Shown: positions 8,834-17,533 of the stretch, in pieces | Layout of the letters: every line of letters begins with the position of its first letter | Numbering within the stretch: position 1 is the stretch's first letter | Assembly: GCF_016755875.1 (NCBI RefSeq) | Contig: NZ_BNED01000005.1 | Coordinates: 7,887,501 to 7,951,500 of the forward strand | Direction of reading: 5' to 3' | Source of the DNA: Streptomyces spororaveus | Lineage (GTDB): Bacteria > Actinomycetota > Actinomycetes > Streptomycetales > Streptomycetaceae | DNA length: 64,000 nt | Notes under the pieces: generated by a model | What the model was told of the DNA's origin: nothing | The model's database searches: none | What the model saw: only the letters and a program-made list of their open reading frames with translations | Position numbers and translations under genes: made by a program

Positions 8834-9205
8834 ATGCGGATAGGCGAGCTGGCGAAGGCGACCATGACGACGGCCCGTGCGTTGCGGCACTACGAACAGG
8901 CGGGACTGATCTCCTCGGAGCGGGCCCCCAACGGCTATCGGGTCTACGACGAGCGGGCGGTCGTGCGCGTCCGTAACATCCGCTGTCTGCTGGTCGCCGG
9001 GCTCACCCTGGACGACGTGCGTGTGTTCGCCCCGTGTCTGGACGGGAACGTGGCGGCGGCGACGCCCTCCGCGACGGGCCTACGCGTCGCGATGGAACGG
9101 CTCGCGGTCCTCGACGAGCGCATCGCCGCCCAGACCGAGGCCCGCGACCGGCTGGCCGCCTCCCTGCGGCAGGTGGCCGGTGACCCCGTTCGGCCGACCG
9201 TCTGA
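8834..9205 (+). CDS. MerR family transcriptional regulator
   Basis: A 123-residue MerR protein. The N-terminal winged helix (MRIGELAKATMTTARALRHY, then NGYRVYDE) is followed by a long dimerisation helix (MERLAVLDERIAAQTEARDRL). I chose ATG 8834 because GGAGGT at 8821-8826 lies 7 bp upstream; a GTG at 8825 would sit inside that ribosome site. It lacks the paired Cys residues of metal sensors, so it probably senses an organic ligand. It is predicted to activate the SDR promoter just upstream. Confidence 0.85.
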   Translation: MRIGELAKATMTTARALRHYEQAGLISSERAPNGYRVYDERAVVRVRNIRCLLVAGLTLDDVRVFAPCLDGNVAAATPSATGLRVAMERLAVLDERIAAQTEARDRLAASLRQVAGDPVRPTV

Positions 9206-9308
9206 CGGTCACCTCCACCACCGCACCGGATCGGAAGGGCGAAGGCCTGCGACGCCGAACGGGGCCGCGCTGCCCTTCCCGGGCGCCGGCCCCGCCGCGG
9301 GGTGTGCG

Positions 9309-10088
9309 TCAGCGGTCGCGGTCCCAGCGCAGGGCGGCGAACGTGGCGGGGAACGCGATCAGGGCCCAGATGGCCACCGCCATGCCCGCGGCCGTCCACG
9401 CGTCCCACATCGTGAGGGAGAAGAACGACACGGCCAGCGGTACGACCACGATGGGCAGGGCTTTCGCCAGGCCGAAGCCGACCCGGGGCGTGACGGGACG
9501 GCCGGTGGCGTGGCAGCGGGCCCGGCGCGCACTGCCGAAGGCGGCGATGAAGACCAGCCCCGTCGTCCAGACCGCGATCAGCGTGAGTCCGACATACATG
9601 GTGGCCTCGTCGGGCAGCCCGGGGAGCGTCTCCGTCACTCCGTCCTGGCGCACGGAGACCTGGACGTTGCGCCAGGTGGTGACCTCCACCTCTTCGCCGG
9701 GCTCGACGAGTTGCGCCAGATCGCCGTTCGATGTGAGGTCGAACGGCTGGTCCGCGGGGGCCGGGACGGGGGCCCGCAGCGTGATCCGGAAGACGTCCGC
9801 GCCCCTGGAACCGCTCTTGGCGTCCTGCGCGGAGCGGACGGTGGCACGGATCGTGCGCAGGCAGTCCTCCTCCGTCCCCGGCACCTCCCGCGCTCCGGCG
9901 CACGGCTGAGCCCTCAGGAACGCCTCCTCGTCGGCGATCTGTCCCGTGATCAGGCTGCCCACCGCAGCCGAGAGTGCGAGCAGTACCAGCCCCAGCAGTG
10001 CCCAGGCCCCCGAGAGCAGCCATTCGCGCCGGGCCCGGCCCCGGGCCTGCTCGGCCTGCTCAGCCTGCTCCGTGATGTCCGCGGTCAT
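9309..10088 (-). CDS. multi-pass membrane protein, unknown function
   Basis: A 259-residue protein. One hydrophobic segment lies near residues 20-45, followed by an extracytoplasmic region of about 110 residues with two Cys (PCAGAREV, EDCLRTI), and then three membrane segments near the C-terminus. The ATG at 10088 is preceded by a GGGGAGGA ribosome site; longer versions of the frame read through non-coding-like sequence. The topology resembles Streptomyces DUF3592-like proteins, but I do not claim that family. No operon partner is evident. Confidence 0.7.
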   Translation of the reverse strand: MTADITEQAEQAEQARGRARREWLLSGAWALLGLVLLALSAAVGSLITGQIADEEAFLRAQPCAGAREVPGTEEDCLRTIRATVRSAQDAKSGSRGADVFRITLRAPVPAPADQPFDLTSNGDLAQLVEPGEEVEVTTWRNVQVSVRQDGVTETLPGLPDEATMYVGLTLIAVWTTGLVFIAAFGSARRARCHATGRPVTPRVGFGLAKALPIVVVPLAVSFFSLTMWDAWTAAGMAVAIWALIAFPATFAALRWDRDR

Positions 10089-10398
10089 ATCCGTCCTCCC
10101 CCTCCGCAGTGGGTCCGTCGACCCACTTCCCCCGCCCCGCCCGAACCCCCGTTCGGCGGCAGCGCTGCATCGAGTATGGCTCCCTCGGATCACCGTGGCG
10201 CACCTGGGCCGGTGAGGTGAACGAGGACGCCGGATGGCGGCGGGGCGGGGTGGCAGCGGTGGCAGTTCGCCGGGGCGGACCGGAGGCTCGTTCCCGGAGA
10301 CCAGCGCGAGGAAAGGGCCGCAGCCAATGCCGCATGCCAAGGAGGAGGGCGTCGCCACGCGCCCGATCGGTACGGTGGATCAGCCTAGGAGCCGAGCC

Positions 10399-10584
10399 GT
10401 GCACCTGCGTACCGCGATCACGCGGACCAATCTGCTACCGGCGTTCCTGGTGCTCACGGTCATGATGGTGGCTCTGTGGCTGACGGGTATGCCGTTCCTT
10501 CAGGCCCTGACGATCTCCACCGCGGTGAAGATCTCGGTGGCTCTGCTCGAACTGCGTCGGCTGCCCGGCCCTGCCGACAACTGA
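10399..10584 (+). CDS. small two-helix membrane protein
   Basis: The GTG at 10399 is preceded by AGGAG (10387-10391) with 7-bp spacing and gives a 61-residue protein: a basic N-terminus, a hydrophobic stretch (about residues 12-30) and a second amphipathic one. The frame could also start at ATG 10327 (85 residues), but that ATG lacks a good ribosome site. The family is not recognised. It ends beside a hairpin shared with the convergent secreted-protein gene. Confidence 0.5.
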   Translation: MHLRTAITRTNLLPAFLVLTVMMVALWLTGMPFLQALTISTAVKISVALLELRRLPGPADN

Positions 10585-10635
10585 CCCGAACCCCGCCACC
10601 CCCTGCCCCCGTTGGGCGCCTCTGCCCTCGGAGAT

Positions 10636-10651
10636 CGCCCGGAGCCGGGCG
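10636..10651. terminator. hairpin between convergent genes
   Basis: CGCCCGG, 2 bp, CCGGGCG forms a perfect 7-bp stem between two convergent genes and abuts the stop codon at 10652. No T-tract follows, which is normal for Streptomyces terminators. It probably serves both directions. Confidence 0.5.
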
Positions 10652-11014
10652 TCAGGCGGACCGGCGGCGCAGGGCCGGGCGGACCACGTACAGGACGACG
10701 AGCAGCACGATCACGACGAGCAGGATGATCAAGAGCTTCTTGAACAGCCCGCTCTTCTTCTTGCTCTTGCCCTTCTTCTTCCCGGTGACGGCCCGGGCCT
10801 GGGACGACATCGGTGTGTGGACACCGGTCGCCACGCCCGCGCTGGCGAGGAGACCGCTGTGCGGGAGCGCCGCCGCGGCAGGGGCCTGGCGGGCGGCCGG
10901 AGCGGCCGCCGAGGCGGTCGTCGCAGGGCCGAGCAGCAGCCCGGCGACCACGAAGAGCGGGATGAGTGCCGCCGCGACCATCGGGCGCTTCTTCGGAATG
11001 CTGTTCGTTGTCAC
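10652..11014 (-). CDS. secreted or membrane-anchored small Ala-rich protein
   Basis: A 120-residue protein from GTG 11014, which is preceded by GGGGAGA. It has a Sec-type signal peptide (KKRP, a hydrophobic run, then TTASAAAP near residue 32), an Ala-rich linker, a Lys-rich stretch (GKKKGKSKKK) and a C-terminal membrane helix (about residues 90-112) ending in RRRSA. The hydrophobic-then-Arg tail looks like a wall- or membrane-anchor tail, but no LPxTG-type sortase motif is present. A start at 11230 would add an implausible Arg-rich extension. Function unknown. Confidence 0.62.
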   Translation of the reverse strand: MTTNSIPKKRPMVAAALIPLFVVAGLLLGPATTASAAAPAARQAPAAAALPHSGLLASAGVATGVHTPMSSQARAVTGKKKGKSKKKSGLFKKLLIILLVVIVLLVVLYVVRPALRRRSA

Positions 11015-11232
11015 TGTCTCCCCTGTTCTTCCCTGCCCCGGCCGGGTCCGGTGGGTTCCGGACGGCCGGGGCGCGGCCTGGGAGCATCGTCGACGAGTTC
11101 GACCGCCGCGGCAAGGACGTGGGCGGCGCGAGGTCACGTCGACGGCCGCCGACGCCCGCCGAACTTCCGGCAGCGGACGCGGTATCGCCGGTCCGCTTCC
11201 TTCTGTTACGCGGTCATGACATTCCCTCACTT

Positions 11233-11274
11233 TTGAACGCGATCAACAATTGCTAGATTCTTGAACGTGATCAA
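11233..11274 (+). promoter_or_regulatory. duplicated operator-like palindrome over a leaderless promoter
   Basis: TTGAACGCGATCAA (11233-11246) and TTGAACGTGATCAA (11261-11274) are near-identical copies of an imperfect palindrome, 28 bp apart. The first can act as a -35 region (TTGAAC), and TAGATT at 11254-11259 fits a -10. Transcription would then begin at about 11266, at the GTG 11267 start codon, which lies inside the second copy. A repressor bound to both copies would cover the promoter and the start codon. The binding protein is unknown. Confidence 0.55.
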
Positions 11275-12019
11275 AATTGAGTACGGTGCATGGGTGCGTG
11301 AGTTCGAGGCCGAGCGGGAGCGCAGGGCGGCGCTGGGTGACCCCGCCTGGGGGAAGGGTGCGCAGCTGCCGGCCGAGATCGTCCGCAGCATCCAGAAGTT
11401 CCAGGTCGGCGAGGACGGCGACGGCTCCGCGCTCTCCGGGAAGGCCGACCTCGCGGGCGATCCCGTCTACTCCGAGGCGGTCCGGCTCTTCATCGCGGAG
11501 GAGCAGAACCACGCGCGGATGCTGAAGCTGCTGCTGGAGGCCGGCGGGGCCGGCACCCTCGACGGGCACTGGAGCGACGCCGCCTTCGTCCGGGTCCGGC
11601 GGCTGCTCGGACTGCGGGTGGAGCTGCTCGTTCTGATGATCGCCGAGGTGGTGGCCCTGGCGTACTACCAGGCCCTGCGCGACGGCGTCACCGACCCGCT
11701 GGCCTCGGAGGTCGCGGGCCGGATCCTGGCGGACGAGGAACGGCACGTCCCCTTCCACTGCCTGCGCCTGCGGGAGGGGCTCGCCGGTCTGCCCCGGCCC
11801 GCCCGCCGGGCGGTGACCGCCGGGTGGCGCGGACTGCTGGGCGGTGCCGCCGCCCTCGTCGCGGTGGACCACGGTCCGGCTCTGCGGGCCCTCGGGGTGA
11901 GCCGCGGGGCGTTCGTCGCGCGAACCCTGCGCTCCTCCGGGTGGATGGCCCGCGCGATGTCCGGCGGCCCGCTTCCGGCGTCGGCGGAGCGGGGCGCAGG
12001 GGTCGGCGCGGGAGTGTGA
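11267..12019 (+). CDS. ferritin-like di-iron domain protein
   Basis: A 250-residue helical protein with two di-iron-type motifs, EEQNH (about residue 83) and DEERH (about residue 162), spaced as in the ferritin/rubrerythrin-like superfamily. The helix between them (VELLVLMIAEVVALAYY) supplies another candidate Glu ligand. It may oxidise a small substrate or store iron; that is inference. The start is taken as GTG 11267 because a plausible -10 lies 7 bp upstream (leaderless); TTG 11261 is the alternative. The C-terminal 50 residues are Ala/Gly-rich. Confidence 0.75.
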   Translation: MIKIEYGAWVREFEAERERRAALGDPAWGKGAQLPAEIVRSIQKFQVGEDGDGSALSGKADLAGDPVYSEAVRLFIAEEQNHARMLKLLLEAGGAGTLDGHWSDAAFVRVRRLLGLRVELLVLMIAEVVALAYYQALRDGVTDPLASEVAGRILADEERHVPFHCLRLREGLAGLPRPARRAVTAGWRGLLGGAAALVAVDHGPALRALGVSRGAFVARTLRSSGWMARAMSGGPLPASAERGAGVGAGV

Positions 12020-12157
12020 CCGACCCGGTGGGAGGCTGCGATCCGTCCGCCTGTTCCGTCCGCCGATTCCGGTCGCCCGCTCCGGACGGGCCGGACGTCA
12101 CATCGAGGCGCCCCGGGAGGGAACGGCTGCGGAACGCCGCGGCCCGCGCTCGGCGGC

Positions 12158-12402
12158 GTCATCCGTAGCCAGGCCCGCGAGCAGGCGCAGGCCGTCCTCG
12201 GCCGGACTGCCGGGGGAGCGGACAACACGATCAACTCCATGCCCGATTCACCCGGCAGCAGCGCCTGCTCACCCTGGAGTCGACCGAGCCGATCGCGTAC
12301 CGGCGGCAGAACTTCGGTGACTACGAGATCCCCTCCCTGCACCTGAAGGAGGGACTGGAGTCCGCCGGCCGCACGGGTTTCGGGCTGCACCGGCGGGGCT
12401 GA
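12158..12402 (+). pseudogene. frameshifted remnant of an unidentified gene
   Basis: The space between the ferritin-like gene and the lst cluster holds two adjoining stretches with strong coding-type third positions in different frames. One reads IRSQAREQAQAVLGRTAGGA from 12161; the other reads FTRQQRLLTLESTEPIAYRR onward to TGA 12400-12402 and ends in GLHRRG. Neither has a start codon. They probably come from one gene broken by a shift near 12240. I do not recognise the family. Confidence 0.35.
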
Positions 12403-12426
12403 GCGGAGCCCGAGACCCGCCGCACG

Positions 12427-13161
12427 TCACCCGTGCCGCGAGCCGCCGCCCGGCTGCGCGGCCCCCGGCTCCGGTGCGGAGGACGGCCGGAGCAGCGCCC
12501 GGGTGAGCTCCGGCGCATGGGCGGCGAACGGGCCGAGGTCGGTGGCGCGAGGGTAGGCGGGGTGGTCGCGGTAGGTGTCGAGCCGGTCCAGGGCGCGCAG
12601 GCCGTAGTACGCGGACGGCTCCGCCGTCACAGCGCGTACGGGGTGGGCGCTTCCGGCGGCGACCGCCGGGAGGATCCGCTCGAACAGGGCCTGGCAGGCG
12701 CGGATGCCGCGGAGCATGACCTGGTGGTAGCGGTCCTCGGGCCCGATGGGGAAGCGGTGTTCGGCCAGGACCGGACCGGTGTCGATCCCGGCGTCGACCT
12801 CGTGCGCGGTGGCGCCGTACTCGGTGTCGCCGTGCAGCAGGGCGAACAGGACGGCCACGGAGGGCAGTCCGCGATGCCGCGGCAGCAGTCCGTTGTGGAT
12901 GTTGAGGATGCGCGGGCCGTCGGCCCGGAGCAGGGGTTCCCGGAAGATCTGTTTGTTGTTGAGGGACCAGACGATGCCGTCGGTGCAGGCCCGGGTCAGC
13001 GTGCCGGCGTGGGCGTTGACGTCCGCCGCCGCGAGGTGGGGCGCGCCGGCGGCCACGGCGTCCAGCGGGTCGGCGGAGCAGACCAGGTCGACCGGGTGGC
13101 CGAGGCCGGCCGCGTGGGTGACGGCACGACGGAGCAGGGCTCCCTCTCCGACGAAGATCAT
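12427..13161 (-). CDS. lstF: formyltransferase for the beta-lactone side chain (LstF-like)
   Basis: A 244-residue formyltransferase-fold protein. It has the family core NIHNGLLPRHRGL and the catalytic-type segment GATAHEVDAGIDTGPVLAE; methionyl-tRNA formyltransferases have the same Asn-His-Asp arrangement (N/H in NIHNGLLP, D in DTGP). It lacks the tRNA-binding C-terminal domain of Fmt. In lipstatin biosynthesis LstF N-formylates the amino acid carried by the NRPS. The ATG at 13161 overlaps the lstE stop (ATGA) and is the last gene of the operon. Confidence 0.82.
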   Translation of the reverse strand: MIFVGEGALLRRAVTHAAGLGHPVDLVCSADPLDAVAAGAPHLAAADVNAHAGTLTRACTDGIVWSLNNKQIFREPLLRADGPRILNIHNGLLPRHRGLPSVAVLFALLHGDTEYGATAHEVDAGIDTGPVLAEHRFPIGPEDRYHQVMLRGIRACQALFERILPAVAAGSAHPVRAVTAEPSAYYGLRALDRLDTYRDHPAYPRATDLGPFAAHAPELTRALLRPSSAPEPGAAQPGGGSRHG

Positions 13162-16100
13162 GCGGACACCTCCTCGCGGGCGGCGGCCAGGTGCTCGCAG
13201 ACCTGCGCGAGCGTCAGGTCGCGTACGAGGCAGTCGAGACGGCCCGTGAACCGCTGGGCCTGATCGGGGGTCAGCAGCTCGGAGGAGACGGCGGTGAGCA
13301 TCTCGACGAGGGCGAGGGAATCGCCGCCGAGGGCGTGGAAGTCGGAGTCCGCCGACAGCAGCGCGCCGTCGACGCCGAGGATCTCCGCCCAGTGGTGCCG
13401 GACCCGCGCTTCCGAAGTGACGGGTGCGGGCGCGTGTACGGGCGCGGGTGCGACCGGAGGGGAAGGGGCGAACGGGTCGGGGAAGGCGTCCAGATCGGCC
13501 TTGCCGCTGACCGTGCTGGGCATGGAGTCGATCACGACGACATGGGCGGGGACGAGGTGGGCGGGGAGCGTCCGGGTGAGCTCGGTCCGCAGGGCGCGGC
13601 CCAGGTCCTCGCCCGCCGCGGGACCACCGGCGTGCGGCAGTACGTACGCGCAGAGCACGGTCGCCGTGGAGTGCGGGCGGTGGCGGGGCACGACGACGGC
13701 GCGGTGGACGGCCGCGTGGGCTTCGAGGGCGGCGACGACCTCGGCGGGGTCCACGCGGTGCCCGGCGATCTTCACCTGCTCGTCGATGCGCCCGGCGAAC
13801 TCGACGGTCCCGTCGGCCAGTCGGCGGCCGAGGTCACCGGTCCGGTAGGCGCGGACGCCGTCGGGGCCGGTGCTGAAGGGCGAGGGCGAAGGACCGGCGC
13901 CGGACGTACCGAGGTAGCCGCGGGCGACCTGGACCCCGCGGACGACGATCTCGCCGGTGCGGCCGGTGTCGCCCGGTCCGCAGCCGATGCTCTCGCCGTT
14001 CTCGGCGACGAGGTCGACCCGGGCGTACGGGCCGGGTCGGCCGATCGGGACGGTGGCGCCGTCCTCACCGCCGGCCACGGTGTGGGCGAGTACGGCGACG
14101 GTCGCCTCGGTGGGCCCGTACGCGTTGACCACCTGGCAATCGGACCCGAAAGCGGTGTGCGCGGACCGTACGGCGGTGGGGGTGAGGGCTTCGCCGCCCA
14201 GCAGCAGGGTGCGCAGGCCGTGCGCGGGGCCGCTGCCCGGGGTGCCGAGGAGAGCGAGGTGGGAGGGCGTGAGCGCGAGGGTGTCCGCGCGGTGTTCGGT
14301 GACGAGCCCGCGCAGGGCGGCGGGCGAGGACGCGCCGGGGGAGAGGACGGTCGTACCACCCGCCAGCAGCGGCAGGAAGAGCGGGAAGCACGAGATGTCG
14401 AAGGCGTAGGAGGAGGTGAAGCCGAAGCGTGTGCGGCCGGTGACCCGGCAGACGCCGGTCATCCAGCGGACGAACCCCATGAGGCTCCCGTGCTCGATCT
14501 GCACGCCCTTGGGGCGGCCGGTGGAGCCGGAGGTGTGGATGACGTACGCGAGGTCCGCGGGCCGCACATCGGCCGCTGCGCAGGATCCGTCGACAGGTCC
14601 GTCGACAGGTCCGTCGACAGGTCCGTCGAGCAGGTCCTCGACGGCGATCAGGGTGCCCGGTACGAAGGGGGCGAGGCCGTCGGCCAGGTGTCGTCGGGTC
14701 AGGCAGAGAGCGGTGCCGGAGCTCCGGAGGATCTCCCGGATCCGTGCGCCGGGATGGCCGGGGTCCAGTGGTACCCAGGCGGCGCCCGCCTTGAGGATGC
14801 CCCACAGGGCGCACACCCCGGCGGGCGTGCGGTCGACGACCAGTCCCACCAGGTCCTCGCGTCCGATGCCGCGCCGTCGGAGTCCGGCCGCGACGGCGTC
14901 GGAGCGCCGGTCGAGTTCGGCGTACGTGACCACGCCCTCGGGCCCGTCGAGCGCGGGCGCGTCGGGGTTGCGGGCGGCCTGGGCGCGGAAGGCGTCCACG
15001 ACGGTGAGCCCGGGCACCAAGGGGTCGGGGTCGTCGGCCGGGGCCGGGACCGCCGGGGCCGGGACCGCCGGAGCCGGGACGGCCCGAGCCGGGCGCTCTG
15101 CCCGTGGAGCGGCGGGGCCCGTGGCCACGGCGTCCGCTCCGGCCGGGCGGACCCCCGCGGCCGTGTCCTCGGCTTCGAGCCCGGCCAGGACCGTGTCCAG
15201 CAACTCCGCCGCGCGGGCGGCGAGGTCAGGGCCCCCGCCGCGGACGCCGAGCGTGATCTCGGTCGCGCTGCCGCTCTCGGCGGCGACCAGGGAGAGCGGG
15301 ACCAGCGGGGCGTGCACCGGCAGCGCGTAGGCCGTGGCCGCCGTGAAGCCGCCGCCGGAGAATTCGGCCACGTTCAGGCGCCCGAGATGGGAGACGACGG
15401 CCGAAGCGAGATGACGGTCGGTACGGGACGCCACGGCCTGGGCGGTCCGCAGCAGCGCCGCGGTCACCGGCAGCGGCAGCGGTGCGAGGGCCGTCTCGAA
15501 CCCGGCGGCGAGCTCGCGGTGCCCGGCCAGGGCGGTCAGCAGCCGGGTGTGCACGGCCGTCCAGTCCTCGCCGGGGCGCAGGTCCAGGAACAGCGGCAGG
15601 CTCAGGTTGCCCGTGGCCGCGATCCCGGGGCGGTGCCGGCGCAGGTCGACGGGGACCATGACCCGGGTGTCGAGCCGTGCGGCGTCGGTCAGGGCCTGGG
15701 CGAGGCGGGCGGTGAGCGCGGGACGGCGGCCCGGCAGCGTGCGGCGCAGCCACAGCGTCCGCAGCGGACGGCGGCGGCCGCCGCCGTCCGGGCCGAGCGG
15801 GGAGCGCCGGGGAGGCGCCGGTGCGGGCCGCGGCCCGGTGCTGCCGAGCCGGCGCAGCAGCCCGGCGTCGGTGTCCGTGTCGAGGGCGGGCCGGGCGGAC
15901 TCGCCGCGCAGGGCCCGGAAGACCTCCCGTACCCAGGTCAGGGCGCCGTGACCGTCCATGACGGCGTGCGAGGCGCTGAAGACGACGGTGGTGCTCGCCG
16001 TCCCGGCCGCGCCGGGCACGATCAGCACCTCGCAGCCCGGCGGCTCGGTGCGCCGCGACGGCCCGGGCGGCAGCTCGAACGTCCCGGGCGCCGAGTCGGC

Positions 16101-16412
16101 GTACGCGCCCGGGCGCGGCACCTCGTACCGCACCGGCGGTGGCGGCCCCGCGGCGGTCCACACCGCCCCGACGCGCACGAGCCGTGACCCCGGGCAGGAC
16201 TCGGCGGCCCGTGCGAGGGCCGCCCGGAGGTCCTCGGGGTCGGGTACGCCGTCGCCTTCGACGACGATGCGCAGGGCCATGGCCCCGCGGGCGTCCCCGG
16301 CGCCGAGGTAGAGGCGTTCGGTGGGGGACACCGGACGCCGGTAGCGGGCGCCTGCCGGGGCCGCGGCGTCTGCGGCGGCACGGGCACCGGCATCGACCGG
16401 TTGGGATGTCAT
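13158..16412 (-). CDS. lstE: nonribosomal peptide synthetase, C-A-T (LstE-like)
   Basis: A 1084-residue single-module NRPS. The N-terminal condensation/acyltransferase-like domain (about 30-430) has HAVMDGH at 149-155, with Ser in place of the first His of HHxxxDG. The adenylation domain (about 470-960) has HTSGSTGRPKG, NAYGPTEAT, YRTGDLG and SGKADLD. The carrier domain has its phosphopantetheine Ser in GGDS near 1030. Hand alignment to GrsA gives specificity residues D-I-F-A-L-G-A-V-A-K, which I cannot assign; lipstatin needs Leu, valilactone Val, panclicins Gly or Ala. A DGPV repeat lies before the A3 motif. It is expected to load the amino acid and esterify it to the 5-hydroxyl of the acyl chain. 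Overlaps lstD and lstF. Confidence 0.85.
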   Translation of the reverse strand: MTSQPVDAGARAAADAAAPAGARYRRPVSPTERLYLGAGDARGAMALRIVVEGDGVPDPEDLRAALARAAESCPGSRLVRVGAVWTAAGPPPPVRYEVPRPGAYADSAPGTFELPPGPSRRTEPPGCEVLIVPGAAGTASTTVVFSASHAVMDGHGALTWVREVFRALRGESARPALDTDTDAGLLRRLGSTGPRPAPAPPRRSPLGPDGGGRRRPLRTLWLRRTLPGRRPALTARLAQALTDAARLDTRVMVPVDLRRHRPGIAATGNLSLPLFLDLRPGEDWTAVHTRLLTALAGHRELAAGFETALAPLPLPVTAALLRTAQAVASRTDRHLASAVVSHLGRLNVAEFSGGGFTAATAYALPVHAPLVPLSLVAAESGSATEITLGVRGGGPDLAARAAELLDTVLAGLEAEDTAAGVRPAGADAVATGPAAPRAERPARAVPAPAVPAPAVPAPADDPDPLVPGLTVVDAFRAQAARNPDAPALDGPEGVVTYAELDRRSDAVAAGLRRRGIGREDLVGLVVDRTPAGVCALWGILKAGAAWVPLDPGHPGARIREILRSSGTALCLTRRHLADGLAPFVPGTLIAVEDLLDGPVDGPVDGPVDGSCAAADVRPADLAYVIHTSGSTGRPKGVQIEHGSLMGFVRWMTGVCRVTGRTRFGFTSSYAFDISCFPLFLPLLAGGTTVLSPGASSPAALRGLVTEHRADTLALTPSHLALLGTPGSGPAHGLRTLLLGGEALTPTAVRSAHTAFGSDCQVVNAYGPTEATVAVLAHTVAGGEDGATVPIGRPGPYARVDLVAENGESIGCGPGDTGRTGEIVVRGVQVARGYLGTSGAGPSPSPFSTGPDGVRAYRTGDLGRRLADGTVEFAGRIDEQVKIAGHRVDPAEVVAALEAHAAVHRAVVVPRHRPHSTATVLCAYVLPHAGGPAAGEDLGRALRTELTRTLPAHLVPAHVVVIDSMPSTVSGKADLDAFPDPFAPSPPVAPAPVHAPAPVTSEARVRHHWAEILGVDGALLSADSDFHALGGDSLALVEMLTAVSSELLTPDQAQRFTGRLDCLVRDLTLAQVCEHLAAAREEVSA
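14589..14624. repeat. three tandem 12-bp repeats inside lstE
   Basis: GTCGACAGGTCC is repeated exactly three times in frame (14589-14624), followed by a diverged fourth copy. It encodes repeated DGPV units in a loop of the adenylation domain before the HTSGSTG motif. In-frame multiples of 12 bp can expand or contract without destroying the reading frame. Confidence 0.85.
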
Positions 16413-17533
16413 GACTTCCTGTTCCCTCGTTCGGTGTGGTCGGGTGCGGGGCGGGCCGACGCGGCGGCGCCGGTCGAGGTGGCCGGGCCGGCGGTCCAGG
16501 CGGCGACGCCGCCCGCCTCCGTCACCCACTCCCGCAGCGCCCGCACGCCGTCGGCCCGGGTGCGCGGAGCCGCGTAGCCGAGGTCGTGGCGGGCGGCGGT
16601 GGTGTCGTAGGTCGCGGACCGGGTCAGCAGGGCCATCATGTAGCGGCTCAGGGGCGGAGTCGTTTCCGTGCCGCCGTCCGTGGACCGGTGGCGCAGCCGC
16701 CAGCCCGTCTCGACCGCCGCGGCCAGCCCGCGGCCGAGGACGAGCGGGATGCGCGGGGCAGGGGGCGGGCAGTCGAAGAGCGCTCCGACCCCGGCCAGGA
16801 ACGGCCACAGGTCGGTCTCCTCGCGGTCCACGACGAAGTAGGCTTTGCCGCCGACCCGTTCGGCAGGGGCCGACACGGCCCGCAGGCAGGCGTCCACCGC
16901 GTTGTCGACGTGGCAGAGCGAGACCAGGACCCGTTTGCCGCCCGACAGGTCGGGCAGGCGGCCCGCCCGCATGGCGTCGACCATGCGCGGCAGGAACCCG
17001 GCGTAGTCGCGCGGCCCCCAGATGCCGCGCGGACGTATGGCGCAGGTGGTGAACTCCGGACCGTCGACCGACCGTACGTACTGTTCGGCGATCGCCTTCG
17101 TCTCGCAGTAGTGGTTGAACCACCGCTCCGGGAACGGGGTGCTCTCGTCGATGCCGAGACGGTCGCCCTCCCGTACCCGCATCAGCGCGCTCGGGCTGGA
17201 GACGAACACGAACCGCCGCGCCCCCGCCGACCGCGCCGCCGCCAGCAGCCGCTCGGTTCCGGTGACGTTGGCGGTCTCGAACTGCGCGCGGCTGCCGTGG
17301 TCCACGACCCGTGCCGCGCTGTGCAGCACCGCCTCGCAGCCTTCGGCCGCCCGCGCGAGCGAACCGCCGTCGGCGAGGTCGCCGGTGACGACCTCGACGC
17401 CCGGGAGGGCGGCCAGTCGTACGGCGTCACCGCCGGGGCGCACCAGGGCGCGGACCTGATGTCCCTGGCGCAGGGCGCCGTCGACCAGGTGCCCGCCCAG
17501 GAATCCGGATGCTCCGGTGACCAGGATCTTCAC
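16409..17533 (-). CDS. lstD: 3-beta-HSD-like NAD(P)-dependent reductase (LstD, OleD-like)
   Basis: A 374-residue extended SDR. It has the N-terminal TGASGFLGGHLV Rossmann motif and YCETK (about residue 140) as the catalytic YxxxK. It matches OleD/3-beta-hydroxysteroid dehydrogenase proteins that reduce the 3-keto group of 2-alkyl-3-ketoacyl intermediates to a beta-hydroxy acid, the precursor of beta-lactone closure. The GTG at 17533 overlaps the lstC stop (GTGA) and its own stop overlaps lstE, so translation is coupled throughout. The C-terminal 25 residues are Ala/Pro-rich and probably disordered. Confidence 0.85.
   Translation of the reverse strand: MKILVTGASGFLGGHLVDGALRQGHQVRALVRPGGDAVRLAALPGVEVVTGDLADGGSLARAAEGCEAVLHSAARVVDHGSRAQFETANVTGTERLLAAARSAGARRFVFVSSPSALMRVREGDRLGIDESTPFPERWFNHYCETKAIAEQYVRSVDGPEFTTCAIRPRGIWGPRDYAGFLPRMVDAMRAGRLPDLSGGKRVLVSLCHVDNAVDACLRAVSAPAERVGGKAYFVVDREETDLWPFLAGVGALFDCPPPAPRIPLVLGRGLAAAVETGWRLRHRSTDGGTETTPPLSRYMMALLTRSATYDTTAARHDLGYAAPRTRADGVRALREWVTEAGGVAAWTAGPATSTGAAASARPAPDHTERGNRKS

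Noticed and set aside
13191..16187. Very long plus-strand open frame of 998 codons
   Set aside because: It is the antisense shadow of lstE, caused by GC-rich codon bias, and its translation has no domain.
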